Assembly (NCBI RefSeq): GCF_003853645.1
Contig: NZ_QTPO01000033.1
Location: 38,158-102,157 of the forward strand
Reading direction: 5' to 3'
DNA from: Burkholderia sp. Bp9143
GTDB taxonomy: Bacteria; Pseudomonadota; Gammaproteobacteria; Burkholderiales; Burkholderiaceae
Length of the DNA: 64,000 nt
Shown here: positions 18,121-25,903 of the stretch, in pieces
Numbering within the stretch: position 1 is the first letter of the stretch
Layout: each line of letters starts with the position of its first letter
Translations under genes and position numbers: made by a program
The notes under the pieces: model-generated
What the model saw: the letters and a program-made list of their open reading frames with translations, nothing else
What the model was told of the DNA's origin: nothing
Databases searched by the model: none

Positions 18121-19258
18121 TGGTTTGGCGGCGCGCGCGCCTGGCGTGCGCCGTTCGGGGGCCGGCAGCGCGCGCGTGATGCGCGCGTGCCGCAACGCAC
18201 GGCGCTGGAGCGTGCGCACGGTCACGGGCGCGGCGCTGGCCGGCGCGTGCGTGGCCGCCAGCGTGCTGGTCCCGGTCGACGCCGCGCATGCCGAAGGGCG
18301 TGCGCCGGCGAGTTCGCCGATCCATCCGGCGCAGGTTCCGCCGCCCGCCATGAACCTGCCCGGCTTCCACGCGCCGTCCGTGTCGAACGGCACGGTCGCG
18401 CGCGGCACGGTGCGCGTGCAGCCCGCGCGCATGCCGTTCTATGTCGCGACCCGGGGCAAGGTCACGCTGTACGTGCTCGGCACGCTGCATACGGGCGACC
18501 CGTCCGACTATCCGCCCGCGCAGCCGTTCCGGCCGCGCATCCTCGCGGCGCTCGCCGCGTCGCCGACGCTCGCGCTCGAGCTGTCGCCGGACGACCTCCT
18601 CGAATCGCAGGACGACGTGTCGAAGTACGGCGTGTGCCGCTACCCGTGCCTGCAGCGCCAGCTGCCCGAGCCGCTGTGGCAGCGCCTCGCGGCACGCCTG
18701 CGCGGCAATCCGGCCGCGCTCGCGGAGATTCGCCGGATGCGGCCGTGGCTCGCGGCGCTGGTCGTCGAGACCTACGACTCGCTGGCGGCCGGCCTGCAGA
18801 CCGAGTTCGGCACCGAGGCGCAGCTGCAGAACGTGTTCCTGAAGAAGAAGGGCGGCCGCGTGATCGGGCTCGAGACGCTCGCCGAGCAGATGCGCGCGTT
18901 CACCGGGCTGACGCTCGCCGAGCAGCGCGAGATGCTCGCGCAGGACATGGTGCAGACCCCGGCGCAGAACGCCGACGACATCAAGTCGCTGCACCGGCTG
19001 TGGCGAATTGGCGACGCCGATGCGATCTCGGCGTGGGCGGTCGCGAAGAGCGAGCGGCTGGCCCGTTCGAAGGCGCTGTCGGCGTCGATCGACACCAAGA
19101 TCCTGTACGAGCGCAACCGGCGCTTCGTTGCACGGATGACGGCAATCGCCGCGCCGAACCGGCCGGTATTCGTCGCCATCGGCGCGCTGCATCTGGGCGG
19201 CCCGCGCGGCGTGCTCGAATTGTTGCGCCAGCAAGGGTATCAGGTCGACGCGAACTGA
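18113..19258 (+). CDS. TraB/GumN family protein
   Basis: A 381-aa protein of the TraB/GumN (PrgY-like) family. Two GxxH motifs define it: LGTLHTGDP (His126) and IGALHLGGP (His360), with conserved Glu in LALELSPDDL and RVIGLETLAEQM. The family has been proposed to be metal-dependent proteases or peptide-inactivating proteins. A hydrophobic stretch at 38-60 ending in DAAHA looks like a signal peptide after an unusually long, Arg-rich N region. A later start at 18179 would give a more normal signal, but the strong SD supports 18113. It overlaps dppF by 8 bp and so belongs to the dpp operon. Confidence 0.85.
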
Positions 19259-19388
19259 TCGCGCCGGGTGCTGCGCACCGATCCTCCCCTGTTTGATTGA
19301 CGGCGCGCGTGCGGTGTGAGGCGCCTGCGCGGCCGCGCGATTCGATAAGGAAAACCCTCGAATCCTCAGGAAATAGCGTTTAAGACGA

Positions 19389-19418
19389 TTGACATCCCGT
19401 TCTGCGAATCTCTATTCT
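19389..19418 (+). promoter_or_regulatory. Orphan sigma-70 promoter
   Basis: Perfect TTGACA (19389-19394), an 18-bp spacer and TATTCT (19413-19418). No annotated gene on the plus strand lies downstream within 2.5 kb. The transcript would start near 19425 and run into hairpins and a T-run. Confidence 0.5.
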
Positions 19419-19744
19419 TCATCCCACAAGTTGAAAAAATGAAAAGAATAGAAAAAGTTCTACGGGGTAGCAGAAAACAAAGCGCGGGGTTAGCGTTGCC
19501 GGCACGTGATAGTCGTGCCGGCCGCGGAGTGTCTGCATGCACGGCGGGGCCATACATCGTCGGCACAACAAATGCATGCGGCAGACTTGCGGTATAAGCG
19601 ACGTTCCGTCGTCCGACCGGGGGAAGCAGTAATCGGGCGGCGGCGGACGTTTTTTAACCCGGAGCATTTTTCCGGTCACCGTCGACAGACGGTTTCGGGG
19701 GGCGAATCGACAGACGGCGAAGGCCGCGGCGATTGCGCCAACAG

Positions 19745-19769
19745 AAAAGCGCCACTCGGGCGCTTTTTT
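19745..19769 (-). terminator. Bidirectional terminator at the end of the pxp operon
   Basis: Stem GCGCC / GGCGC flanked by AAAA on the left and TTTTTT on the right, about 50 bp past the pxpA stop on the minus strand. It can also end plus-strand transcripts that start at the orphan promoter upstream. Confidence 0.55.
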
Positions 19770-19817
19770 CTTTGGTGCGGCGGTTTTCGCCGAGCGGCAG
19801 CGGGGCTCGCGCGCCTG

Positions 19818-20582
19818 TCAGGCGCCTTCGTCGGCCTGCAGCGCGCCGGGCGCGACGACGTCGACACCCGCCGCTTCGAGCGCCGTGCGAATCCGCTTCG
19901 CGAATGCCAGCGCATGCGGCCCGTCGCCGTGCAGGCAGACGGTCTGCGCATTGAGCGGTACCCACTCGCCGCTCACCGCCCGCACCTTCCGCTCGCGCAC
20001 CATGTCGAGCGTGCGCGCGAGCACCGCATCCTCATCGTCGATCAGCGCGCCGGGCTGGTTGCGCGGCACGAGCGAGCCGTCCGCGCGGTAGCCGCGATCG
20101 GCGAACACTTCCTCCACCGCGACGAGCCCCGCGTGGCGCGCGGCCGCGACGAACACGCTGTTCGCGAGCCCGAACACGGCCAGCGATGGATCGAAGTCGT
20201 GGATCGCGGACACCACCGCGTCGGCGATCATCGGGTCGCGCGCGGCCTGGTTGTACAGCGCGCCGTGCGGCTTTACGTGCGCGATGCGGCCGCCCTCGGC
20301 CTGCGCGATCGCCGACAGCGCGCCGAGCTGGTACAGCACGCCCGCATAGATGTCGCTGGCCGGCAGTTGCATTTCCTTGCGGCCGAAATTCTCCGGGTCG
20401 TGAAAGCTCGGGTGCGCGCCGATCGACACGCCTTTCTGCACGGCCCAGCGCACGCAGTCGCGCATCGCATTCGCGCCGCCTGCATGCCAGCCGCACGCGA
20501 TGTTCGCCGACGTGACGAGGTCGAGCAGCGCCTCGTCCGAGCCGCATCCTTCGCCGAGATCGGCATTCAGATCGATTTCCAT
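19818..20582 (-). CDS. pxpA: 5-oxoprolinase subunit PxpA (LamB/YcsF family)
   Basis: A 254-aa LamB/YcsF protein. It begins MEIDLNADLGEGCG and has NIACGWHAGGANAMRD, GAHPSFHDPENFGRKEM, VKPHGALYNQAA and VCLHGDGPHALA, all landmarks of the family. With PxpB and PxpC it forms the prokaryotic ATP-dependent 5-oxoprolinase, opening 5-oxoproline to glutamate. The ATG at 20582 follows pxpC by 55 bp on the minus strand. Third gene of pxpB-C-A. Confidence 0.93.
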   Translation of the reverse strand: MEIDLNADLGEGCGSDEALLDLVTSANIACGWHAGGANAMRDCVRWAVQKGVSIGAHPSFHDPENFGRKEMQLPASDIYAGVLYQLGALSAIAQAEGGRIAHVKPHGALYNQAARDPMIADAVVSAIHDFDPSLAVFGLANSVFVAAARHAGLVAVEEVFADRGYRADGSLVPRNQPGALIDDEDAVLARTLDMVRERKVRAVSGEWVPLNAQTVCLHGDGPHALAFAKRIRTALEAAGVDVVAPGALQADEGA

Positions 20583-20637
20583 GGTGTTCCTCGTCCACTG
20601 ATTGCGTGGCGCGTCCTTCGTCCTGCTTCCGCCATTG

Positions 20638-21705
20638 TCACGCCGCGCGCGATTGCGCGCGGCGGCGAGTTTCCTCGCGCATCTCGATCGCGACGTCGAT
20701 CTGCCGCAGATAGGCACGTTCCGCGGTCAGGGCGGCGCGCGCGGCGTCGGGTGTCGTGCGCACGAAGCGGATCGGCAGGTTGAGCCGCGCCTGTGCGAGT
20801 TTCCAGAGATCCGCGCGGATCACCGTGCCGATCTTCGGATAGCCGCCGGTGGTCTGCGCGTCGTGCATCAGCACGATCGGCTGGCCGTTCGGCGGCACCT
20901 GGATCGTGCCGGGCAGCACCGCGTGCGACAGCAGCTCGGCCGGCCGCTCGCGCACCAGTTCGGCGCCGGCGAGGCGATAGCCCATCCGGTTGCTGTTCGC
21001 GGTGACGAGCCATTCCTCGTCCCAGAACGCCTGCTGCGAATCGGCCGCGAACGACGCGTAGTCGGGGCCCGGCAGCACGCGCACGGGCATCGCCCATGGC
21101 GCATGCGCCGGCCGGTGGCGGCGCGGCGGTTCGTCGACGCGCACGAACGCGCACCACGCGGGCGCCTTCACGCCGAATTCGGGCGCATCGGCCGCGAGGC
21201 AGCCGGCGCCGGCCGGCGGCACACCGACCGGTAGCCGATCGCCGTCGCGCAGCGCGCGGCCGCCGAGGCCGCCGAAGCGCGACGCGAGATCGGTGCTGCG
21301 CGAACCGAGCATCGGCAGCACGTCGATGCCGCCCGCGATGCACAGGTAGCCGCGCATGCCGCGTTTCGCGGCCGGCAGCACGAGCGTTTGCCCGGCCTCG
21401 ACCGGCAGGCTCCACCATGAATACACGGGCCTGCCGTCGAGCGTCGCGCCGAATTCGGTGCCGGTGATCGCGATGCGCGTCGCGCGGGTGAAGCGGAACG
21501 CGGCCGGGCCGATCGTGATTTCGACGGCTGCCGCGTCGGGGCGATTGCCGACGAGGCGGTTGCCGACTTCGAGCGCGAGGCCGTCGAGCGCGCCGCCCTG
21601 CGCGACGCCGAGATGGCGCGTGCCGCGGCGGCCGAGATCCTGCACGGTCGACAGCGGGCCGGCGCGGACGACCTCGATCGTGCCCGGTGCGGTGTTCTGG
21701 CTCAT
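20638..21705 (-). CDS. pxpC: 5-oxoprolinase subunit PxpC (biotin-dependent carboxyltransferase family)
   Basis: A 355-aa protein of the KipA/YbgK family. It opens with IEVVRAGPLSTVQDLGRRG, then HLGVAQGGALDGLALEVGNRLVGN and later QIPPNGQPIVLMHDAQTTGGYPKIG-type blocks near residues 260-300 that mark the family. Works with PxpA and PxpB. Its start codon overlaps the pxpB stop (ATGA at 21702-21705), so translation is coupled. An older name for the family is allophanate hydrolase subunit 2, but no urea or allophanate genes are present here. Confidence 0.92.
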   Translation of the reverse strand: MSQNTAPGTIEVVRAGPLSTVQDLGRRGTRHLGVAQGGALDGLALEVGNRLVGNRPDAAAVEITIGPAAFRFTRATRIAITGTEFGATLDGRPVYSWWSLPVEAGQTLVLPAAKRGMRGYLCIAGGIDVLPMLGSRSTDLASRFGGLGGRALRDGDRLPVGVPPAGAGCLAADAPEFGVKAPAWCAFVRVDEPPRRHRPAHAPWAMPVRVLPGPDYASFAADSQQAFWDEEWLVTANSNRMGYRLAGAELVRERPAELLSHAVLPGTIQVPPNGQPIVLMHDAQTTGGYPKIGTVIRADLWKLAQARLNLPIRFVRTTPDAARAALTAERAYLRQIDVAIEMREETRRRAQSRAA

Positions 21706-22358
21706 GTCGCGTGGACTCCGGCAATGGTGAAGCGCACGCGGTCGCCGGGCAGCAGCAGCGTCGGCTGCGGCAGCGTGGGGTCGAACAGCACGTGCGACGT
21801 GCGGCCGATCAGTTGCCAGCCGCCGGGCGACGTGGCCGGATAGATGCCCGTCTGCGCACCGCCGATGCCGACCGAGCCGGCCGGCACTTCCAGTCGCGGT
21901 GCCGCGCGGCGCGGCGTGTGCAGCGACGCGTCGAGGCCGCCGAGATACGCGAAACCCGGCTGGAAGCCGACGAAGAACACAACGTATTCGCCGGCCGCGT
22001 GGCGCGCGACGACCTCGTCGGCCGACAGCCCGGTGTGCGCGGCGACCGCCGCCAGGTCGGGTCCGGCGGCGCCGCCGTATTCGACCGGGATCTCGATCTC
22101 GCGGCCGTCCGCGTGCTCGACGTCGGCGGTTTCCCACGCGTCGCGCAGCGCCGGCGTGAGCGACTCGGCCGTCGCGGCGAGCGCGTCGAACACGATCGTC
22201 AGGTTGTTCATGCCGGGCACGACGTCGATCACGTCGGGCCACGCGCGCGCGGCCTCGGCGACGGCCCAGACGCGGCGCTGGCAATCGAGCGTGGCGGGCG
22301 GCGGCACCTCGCAGACGAGGGCGGCATCGCCGAGCGGATAAATGCGGGGTTGCGTCAT
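21702..22358 (-). CDS. pxpB: 5-oxoprolinase subunit PxpB
   Basis: A 218-aa protein of the KipI/YbgJ family. Landmarks: IYPLGDAALVCEV at the N terminus, VVPGMNNLTIVFD, IEIPVEYGG, and FVGFQPGFAYLGGLDASLHTPRRAAPRLEVPAGSVGIGG-type sequence in the second half. First gene of pxpB-C-A. The ATG at 22358 lies 38 bp from a good palindrome shared with the divergent regulator gene. Confidence 0.92.
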   Translation of the reverse strand: MTQPRIYPLGDAALVCEVPPPATLDCQRRVWAVAEAARAWPDVIDVVPGMNNLTIVFDALAATAESLTPALRDAWETADVEHADGREIEIPVEYGGAAGPDLAAVAAHTGLSADEVVARHAAGEYVVFFVGFQPGFAYLGGLDASLHTPRRAAPRLEVPAGSVGIGGAQTGIYPATSPGGWQLIGRTSHVLFDPTLPQPTLLLPGDRVRFTIAGVHAT

Positions 22359-22395
22359 CGGACTGGCACGGTTCGGACGGCAATGTTAGCGCACA

Positions 22396-22416
22396 TTGTC
22401 AATAAAATATCGACAA
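22396..22416. promoter_or_regulatory. Candidate operator between pxpB and its divergent regulator
   Basis: A near-perfect dyad: left arm TTGTCAATA (22396-22404), centre AAA, right arm TATCGACAA (22408-22416), with one mismatched pair out of nine. A TAAAAT at 22403-22408 on the plus strand, a possible -10 for the regulator gene, lies in its centre. Size and position suit a MarR-type dimer that controls itself and the pxp genes. Confidence 0.5.
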
Positions 22417-22506
22417 CTTCCCAATAAGCGTTTTCGCCTAGCCCGTATGTCGGGGCTTCTGGCGTACACTCGGCACACCCTGTCATCCGGCTTGCGCCGC
22501 CTTTCC

Positions 22507-23019
22507 ATGAAGCGTCCTGCGACCAAGATCGTGTCATCCGAACACCTCGTTTCCGATTCGAGCGCGGAGCTGTCGGAGCTCGAGTACGGGCTCATCATGG
22601 CCGGCAACGCATTCAACCGCTGGATGGTGCGCTGCATGTCGGCGGCGGGCGCGAAGGACATGACGGCGGTCGAGGTGTCGCTGCTGCATCACGTCAGCCA
22701 TCGCGAACGGAAGAAGAAGCTCGCCGACATCTGCTTCGTGCTCAATATCGAGGATACGCACGTCGCGACCTATGCGCTGAAAAAACTGATCGCGCGCGGC
22801 TATGTGAAGAGCGAGAAGAGCGGCAAGGAAGTGTTCTTCTTCGCGACCGACTCGGGCCGCGAGCTGTGCCTGAAGTATCGCGAGGTGCGCGAGCATTGCC
22901 TGATCGAGACGCTGAAGGACAGCGGCCTCACCAACGAGCAGATCGGCGACGCGGCGCAGCTGCTGCGCCACGCATCGGGGCTCTACGACACGGCCGCGCG
23001 CGCGGCGGCCTCGCTGTAA
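22507..23019 (+). CDS. MarR-type winged-helix transcriptional regulator
   Basis: A 170-aa regulator. The central region AVEVSLLHHVSHRERKKKLADICFVLNIEDTHVATYALKKLIARGYVKSEKSGKEVFFFATDSGRELC shows the winged-helix layout: helix, recognition helix (EDTHVATYALKKLIA) and a beta wing. It is close to Burkholderiales winged-helix proteins that sit next to oxoproline genes. The start at 22507 (MKRPATKIVSSEHL) is preferred. Upstream Met codons in the same frame exist at 22396 and 22447, but 22396 lies inside the palindrome. Divergent from pxpB and probably its regulator (inference). Confidence 0.78.
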   Translation: MKRPATKIVSSEHLVSDSSAELSELEYGLIMAGNAFNRWMVRCMSAAGAKDMTAVEVSLLHHVSHRERKKKLADICFVLNIEDTHVATYALKKLIARGYVKSEKSGKEVFFFATDSGRELCLKYREVREHCLIETLKDSGLTNEQIGDAAQLLRHASGLYDTAARAAASL

Positions 23020-23087
23020 ACGATTGCGAACGGGACGATGAACGCGGTGACGCGCGGCATGCCGCTGACGCGGTGTCGCGCGCCGCG

Positions 23088-23696
23088 TCATCCGACGGCC
23101 GGGTAAAGCGCGCCGTCGGTCACGATCCAGCGCATCGCGAGATCGTGCGCTTCGGCCGGCAGCGCATCCACGCGGCACGCGTCATACGCGATGCCGACCG
23201 TCACCGGCAGCGTGGCGCCCGGCCACACCGCGAGCGTACGGTCGTAATAGCCGCCGCCATAGCCGAGCCGGTAGCGCTGCAGATCGAATCCCACACACGG
23301 AATCAGCAACAGATCGGGCACGACGACGACCCCGGACGCCGGTTCCGGAATCCGGTGGTGCCCTTCGCGCATCGGCGTATCCGCATCCCACGCATGGAAC
23401 GCGAGCGGCGTGTGCTTCTCGCCGATCACCGGCAGCGCGGCACGGCGGCCCGGCCCTGCCGCGGACCACGCGAGCACCGCGTCGCGCGCGTCGAATTCGC
23501 CCGGCAACGGCCAGTAGAAGCCGACCGTGCGCGGTGCGAGCCGTTCGAGCAACAGGCGCAGCCGCGCGTCGAGCGCGGCGTTCGCGGCGGGCTGTGACGC
23601 GGCGTCGCGACGCGCGCCGGACAGCGTTTTACGCAGCGCAGCCTTCGGGTTCGGCACAGGGTTGCATGCTATGCTTTCGCTCAATTCGTGCTCCAT
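23088..23696 (-). CDS. 5-formyltetrahydrofolate cyclo-ligase
   Basis: A 202-aa enzyme that converts 5-formyl-THF to 5,10-methenyl-THF using ATP. Motifs: KAALRKTLSGARRD near the N terminus, VGFYWPLPGEFD, and PCVGFDLQRYRLGYGGGYYDRTLA, with the diagnostic GYGGGYYDR. The only usable ATG in front of the domain is at 23696, which lies 8 bp from the divergent start codon of the lytic transglycosylase gene. No SD is visible. In proteobacteria this gene is often beside ssrS (6S RNA), but I did not find 6S here. Confidence 0.9.
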   Translation of the reverse strand: MEHELSESIACNPVPNPKAALRKTLSGARRDAASQPAANAALDARLRLLLERLAPRTVGFYWPLPGEFDARDAVLAWSAAGPGRRAALPVIGEKHTPLAFHAWDADTPMREGHHRIPEPASGVVVVPDLLLIPCVGFDLQRYRLGYGGGYYDRTLAVWPGATLPVTVGIAYDACRVDALPAEAHDLAMRWIVTDGALYPAVG

Positions 23697-23704
23697 TCAA
23701 AACG

Positions 23705-25657
23705 ATGTCGAACAGCCTTTTTCGAGTATATCGCGCGGTCGCGCTCACGCTGTCGGCCGCCGCGCTGGTCGCGGGCACGGCCGCGTGCGCCGCACCGGGC
23801 GACGACACGCTCGCCGGGGACGACCAGATCTTCGTGCAGCTGCGCGAAGCCGCGCGCCGCAACGACGCCGCGAAGGCCGCGCAGCTCGCGTCGACGATCC
23901 CGAACTATCCGGTTCCGTCCTACGTCGAGTATTTCCAGATCAAACCGCAGCTGTTCGATTCGACCGGCCGCGCACGTGTCGACGCACCCGACGCACCCGT
24001 GCAGTCGTTCCTGCAGCGCTACGACGGCCAGGCGATCGCCGACCGCCTGCGCAACGACTACCTGCTCGTGCTCGGCGCGCGCCACGACTGGCGCAACTTC
24101 GACGACCAGTACAAGCGCTTCGTGCTCGACGACGACACGCAGGTGAAGTGCTACGCGCTCGAATCGCGCGCGGCGCGCGGCGAGAACGTCGCCGAGGCGG
24201 CGCGCGCGCTGCTCGTCGAGCCGAAATATTACGGCGACGCCTGTGTCGACCTGATTACGGCGCTGACGGTCAACCAGCAGCTCACGAGCGACGACGTGTG
24301 GCAGCAGGCGCGCCTCGCGTACGAGCAGAACTACACGACGCTCGGCGGCAAGATCGTCGATGCGCTCGGCGCGCGTCCGGTCGGCTTCGACCAGGCGACC
24401 AGCGCTCCGCCGCTGTATCTCGCGCGCGGCGTCGGCTCCGACGCGGCGTCGCACCAGCTCGCGCTGATCGCGCTCGGCCGCATGGCGCGCAACGATCCGG
24501 ACGCGGCGGCCGGGATGCTGACGTCGGTCGCCGGCTCGCTGACGAAGCAGGAACTGGCGATCGCGTGGGGCGCGATCGGCTACCAGGGCGCGATCAAGCG
24601 TTCGCCGCTCGCGTCGGTCTGGTATGCGAAATCCTCGAACGCGCCGCTGTCGAACCCGGGCTACGAATGGCGCACGCGCGCCGCGCTGCTCGCCGGCAAC
24701 TGGCCGATGGTGCGCTGGTCGATCGAACAGATGCCGCCGTCGCTGCGCGACGATCCGGCCTGGATCTACTGGCATGCGCGCGCGCTCAAGCAGAGCGGCG
24801 ACACGCTGCAGGCGAACCAGGAATTCGAGCAGGTCGCGGGCCAGTACAACTTCTACGGGCAGCTCGCCGGCGAAGAGCTCGGCCAGCGCACGTCGATCCC
24901 GCCGCGCACCAAGGTGAGCGACGCCGACGTCGACGCGATGAGCAAGATCCCGGGCTTCGCGCTCGCGCAACGCTTCTACGGGCTGAACCTGCGTCTCGAA
25001 GGCAACCGCGAATGGAACTGGCCGCTACGCGGGATGACCGATCGCCAGCTGCTCGCGGCCGCCGAATACGGCAAGCGCATCGACCTGCTCGACCGCACGG
25101 TCAACACGGCCGACCGCACGAAGGCCGAGCACGACTTCACGCTGCGCTACCCGTCGCCGTACCGCGACATCGTCGAACGCAACGCGCAGTCGTCGGGCCT
25201 CGACATCGAATGGGCGTACGGACTGATCCGCCAGGAATCGCGCTTCATCACGAACGCGCGTTCGTCGGTCGGCGCGGGCGGGCTGATGCAGCTGATGCCG
25301 GCCACCGCGCAGCTCGTCGCGAAGAAGCTCGGGATGGGCGCGATCACGCGTGCGCAGATGCACGACATCAATACCAACATCCAGCTCGGCACCTGGTATC
25401 TGGCGGACATCTACAACACCTTCGACAGCTCGCCGGTGCTGGCCACCGCCGGTTACAACGCGGGCCCGGGCCGGCCGCGCCAGTGGCGCCAGGTGTTGAC
25501 GCAGCCGGTCGAAGGCGCGATCTTCGCGGAGACGATTCCGTTCAACGAGACGCGCGACTACGTGAAGAACGTGCTGTCGAACACCGTCTACTACGCGGCG
25601 CTCTTCGAGGGCAAACCGCAGTCGTTGAAGAAGCGTCTAGGCATGATCTCGCCCTGA
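23705..25657 (+). CDS. Soluble lytic murein transglycosylase (Slt70 type)
   Basis: A 650-aa exported enzyme. An N-terminal signal (residues about 1-27, ending AACAAPG) is followed by a long alpha-helical superhelix region (about 40-470) and a C-terminal SLT domain. There the catalytic Glu511 sits in LIRQESRF, followed by SSVGAGGLMQLMPATAQ and GYNAGPGR. It cleaves peptidoglycan with formation of 1,6-anhydromuramic acid ends. The start at 23705 is only 8 bp from the start of the divergent cyclo-ligase gene, so its promoter must lie inside that gene. The frame stays open further upstream, but that part has no signal-peptide character. Confidence 0.9.
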   Translation: MSNSLFRVYRAVALTLSAAALVAGTAACAAPGDDTLAGDDQIFVQLREAARRNDAAKAAQLASTIPNYPVPSYVEYFQIKPQLFDSTGRARVDAPDAPVQSFLQRYDGQAIADRLRNDYLLVLGARHDWRNFDDQYKRFVLDDDTQVKCYALESRAARGENVAEAARALLVEPKYYGDACVDLITALTVNQQLTSDDVWQQARLAYEQNYTTLGGKIVDALGARPVGFDQATSAPPLYLARGVGSDAASHQLALIALGRMARNDPDAAAGMLTSVAGSLTKQELAIAWGAIGYQGAIKRSPLASVWYAKSSNAPLSNPGYEWRTRAALLAGNWPMVRWSIEQMPPSLRDDPAWIYWHARALKQSGDTLQANQEFEQVAGQYNFYGQLAGEELGQRTSIPPRTKVSDADVDAMSKIPGFALAQRFYGLNLRLEGNREWNWPLRGMTDRQLLAAAEYGKRIDLLDRTVNTADRTKAEHDFTLRYPSPYRDIVERNAQSSGLDIEWAYGLIRQESRFITNARSSVGAGGLMQLMPATAQLVAKKLGMGAITRAQMHDINTNIQLGTWYLADIYNTFDSSPVLATAGYNAGPGRPRQWRQVLTQPVEGAIFAETIPFNETRDYVKNVLSNTVYYAALFEGKPQSLKKRLGMISP

Positions 25658-25669
25658 TCCGCAATCTTC

Positions 25670-25698
25670 ACACTGCCGCGCGAGACGCGGCAGTGTTT
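25670..25698 (+). terminator. Terminator of the lytic transglycosylase gene
   Basis: An 11-bp perfect stem (25670-25680 with 25686-25696), a 5-nt loop and a short TTT, starting 12 bp after the stop codon. The palindromic element begins immediately at its right edge. Confidence 0.6.
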
Positions 25699-25891
25699 AA
25701 GGGGCTGCTCACGCTAATAACGGGCTCGTTCCCCTGTTTGAAAAAAATCATTCGAGGGGCTGGCCGCCAGAAGGGCCGATCGCTGCGTCATGCTCCTTGC
25801 GAATACGTCGAGTATTCGCTTCGTCGCAATCCTTGCGCTCGGCCCTTCTGGCGGCCAGCGCAAGCCCGTTATTAGCGTGAGCAGCCCCTTA
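25698..25891. repeat. 194-bp nested palindromic element
   Basis: Three concentric inverted repeats share one centre. The outer arms are 29 bp and perfect (25698-25726 with 25863-25891). The middle arms are 21 bp and perfect (25759-25779 with 25839-25859). The innermost hairpin is 8 bp (25799-25806 with 25812-25819) with a 5-nt loop. The element fills the gap between the slt terminator and the ribosome site (GAGGA) of the next gene. It has no transposase. It looks like a MITE-like or REP-like unit; whether other copies exist in the genome cannot be seen from this window. Confidence 0.9.
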
Positions 25892-25903
25892 GAGGACCCG
25901 AAC

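Larger units (their letters stand above)
19259..19817. other. 559-bp intergenic region with an orphan promoter and RNA hairpins
   Basis: Lies between the TraB/GumN gene and the converging pxpA. The stretch 19340-19480 is markedly AT-rich for this chromosome. It contains a strong promoter (19389-19418), a 9-bp perfect hairpin (19498-19506 with 19514-19522), a small hairpin (19599-19611), a run of six T at 19650-19655, and a terminator at 19745-19769. No convincing protein gene: the only ORF placed right after the promoter (52 codons, 19439-19597) lacks an SD and uses codons unlike the neighbours. Confidence 0.4.

Noticed and set aside
19439..19597. 52-codon ORF after the orphan promoter
   Set aside because: No SD and AT-rich, non-native codons (AAA, AGA, ATA, CTA) at its start; kept only as part of the small-RNA finding.
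23534..23704. In-frame upstream extension of the lytic transglycosylase
   Set aside because: It is antisense to the cyclo-ligase coding region, Arg/Ala-rich, and would bury the signal peptide.
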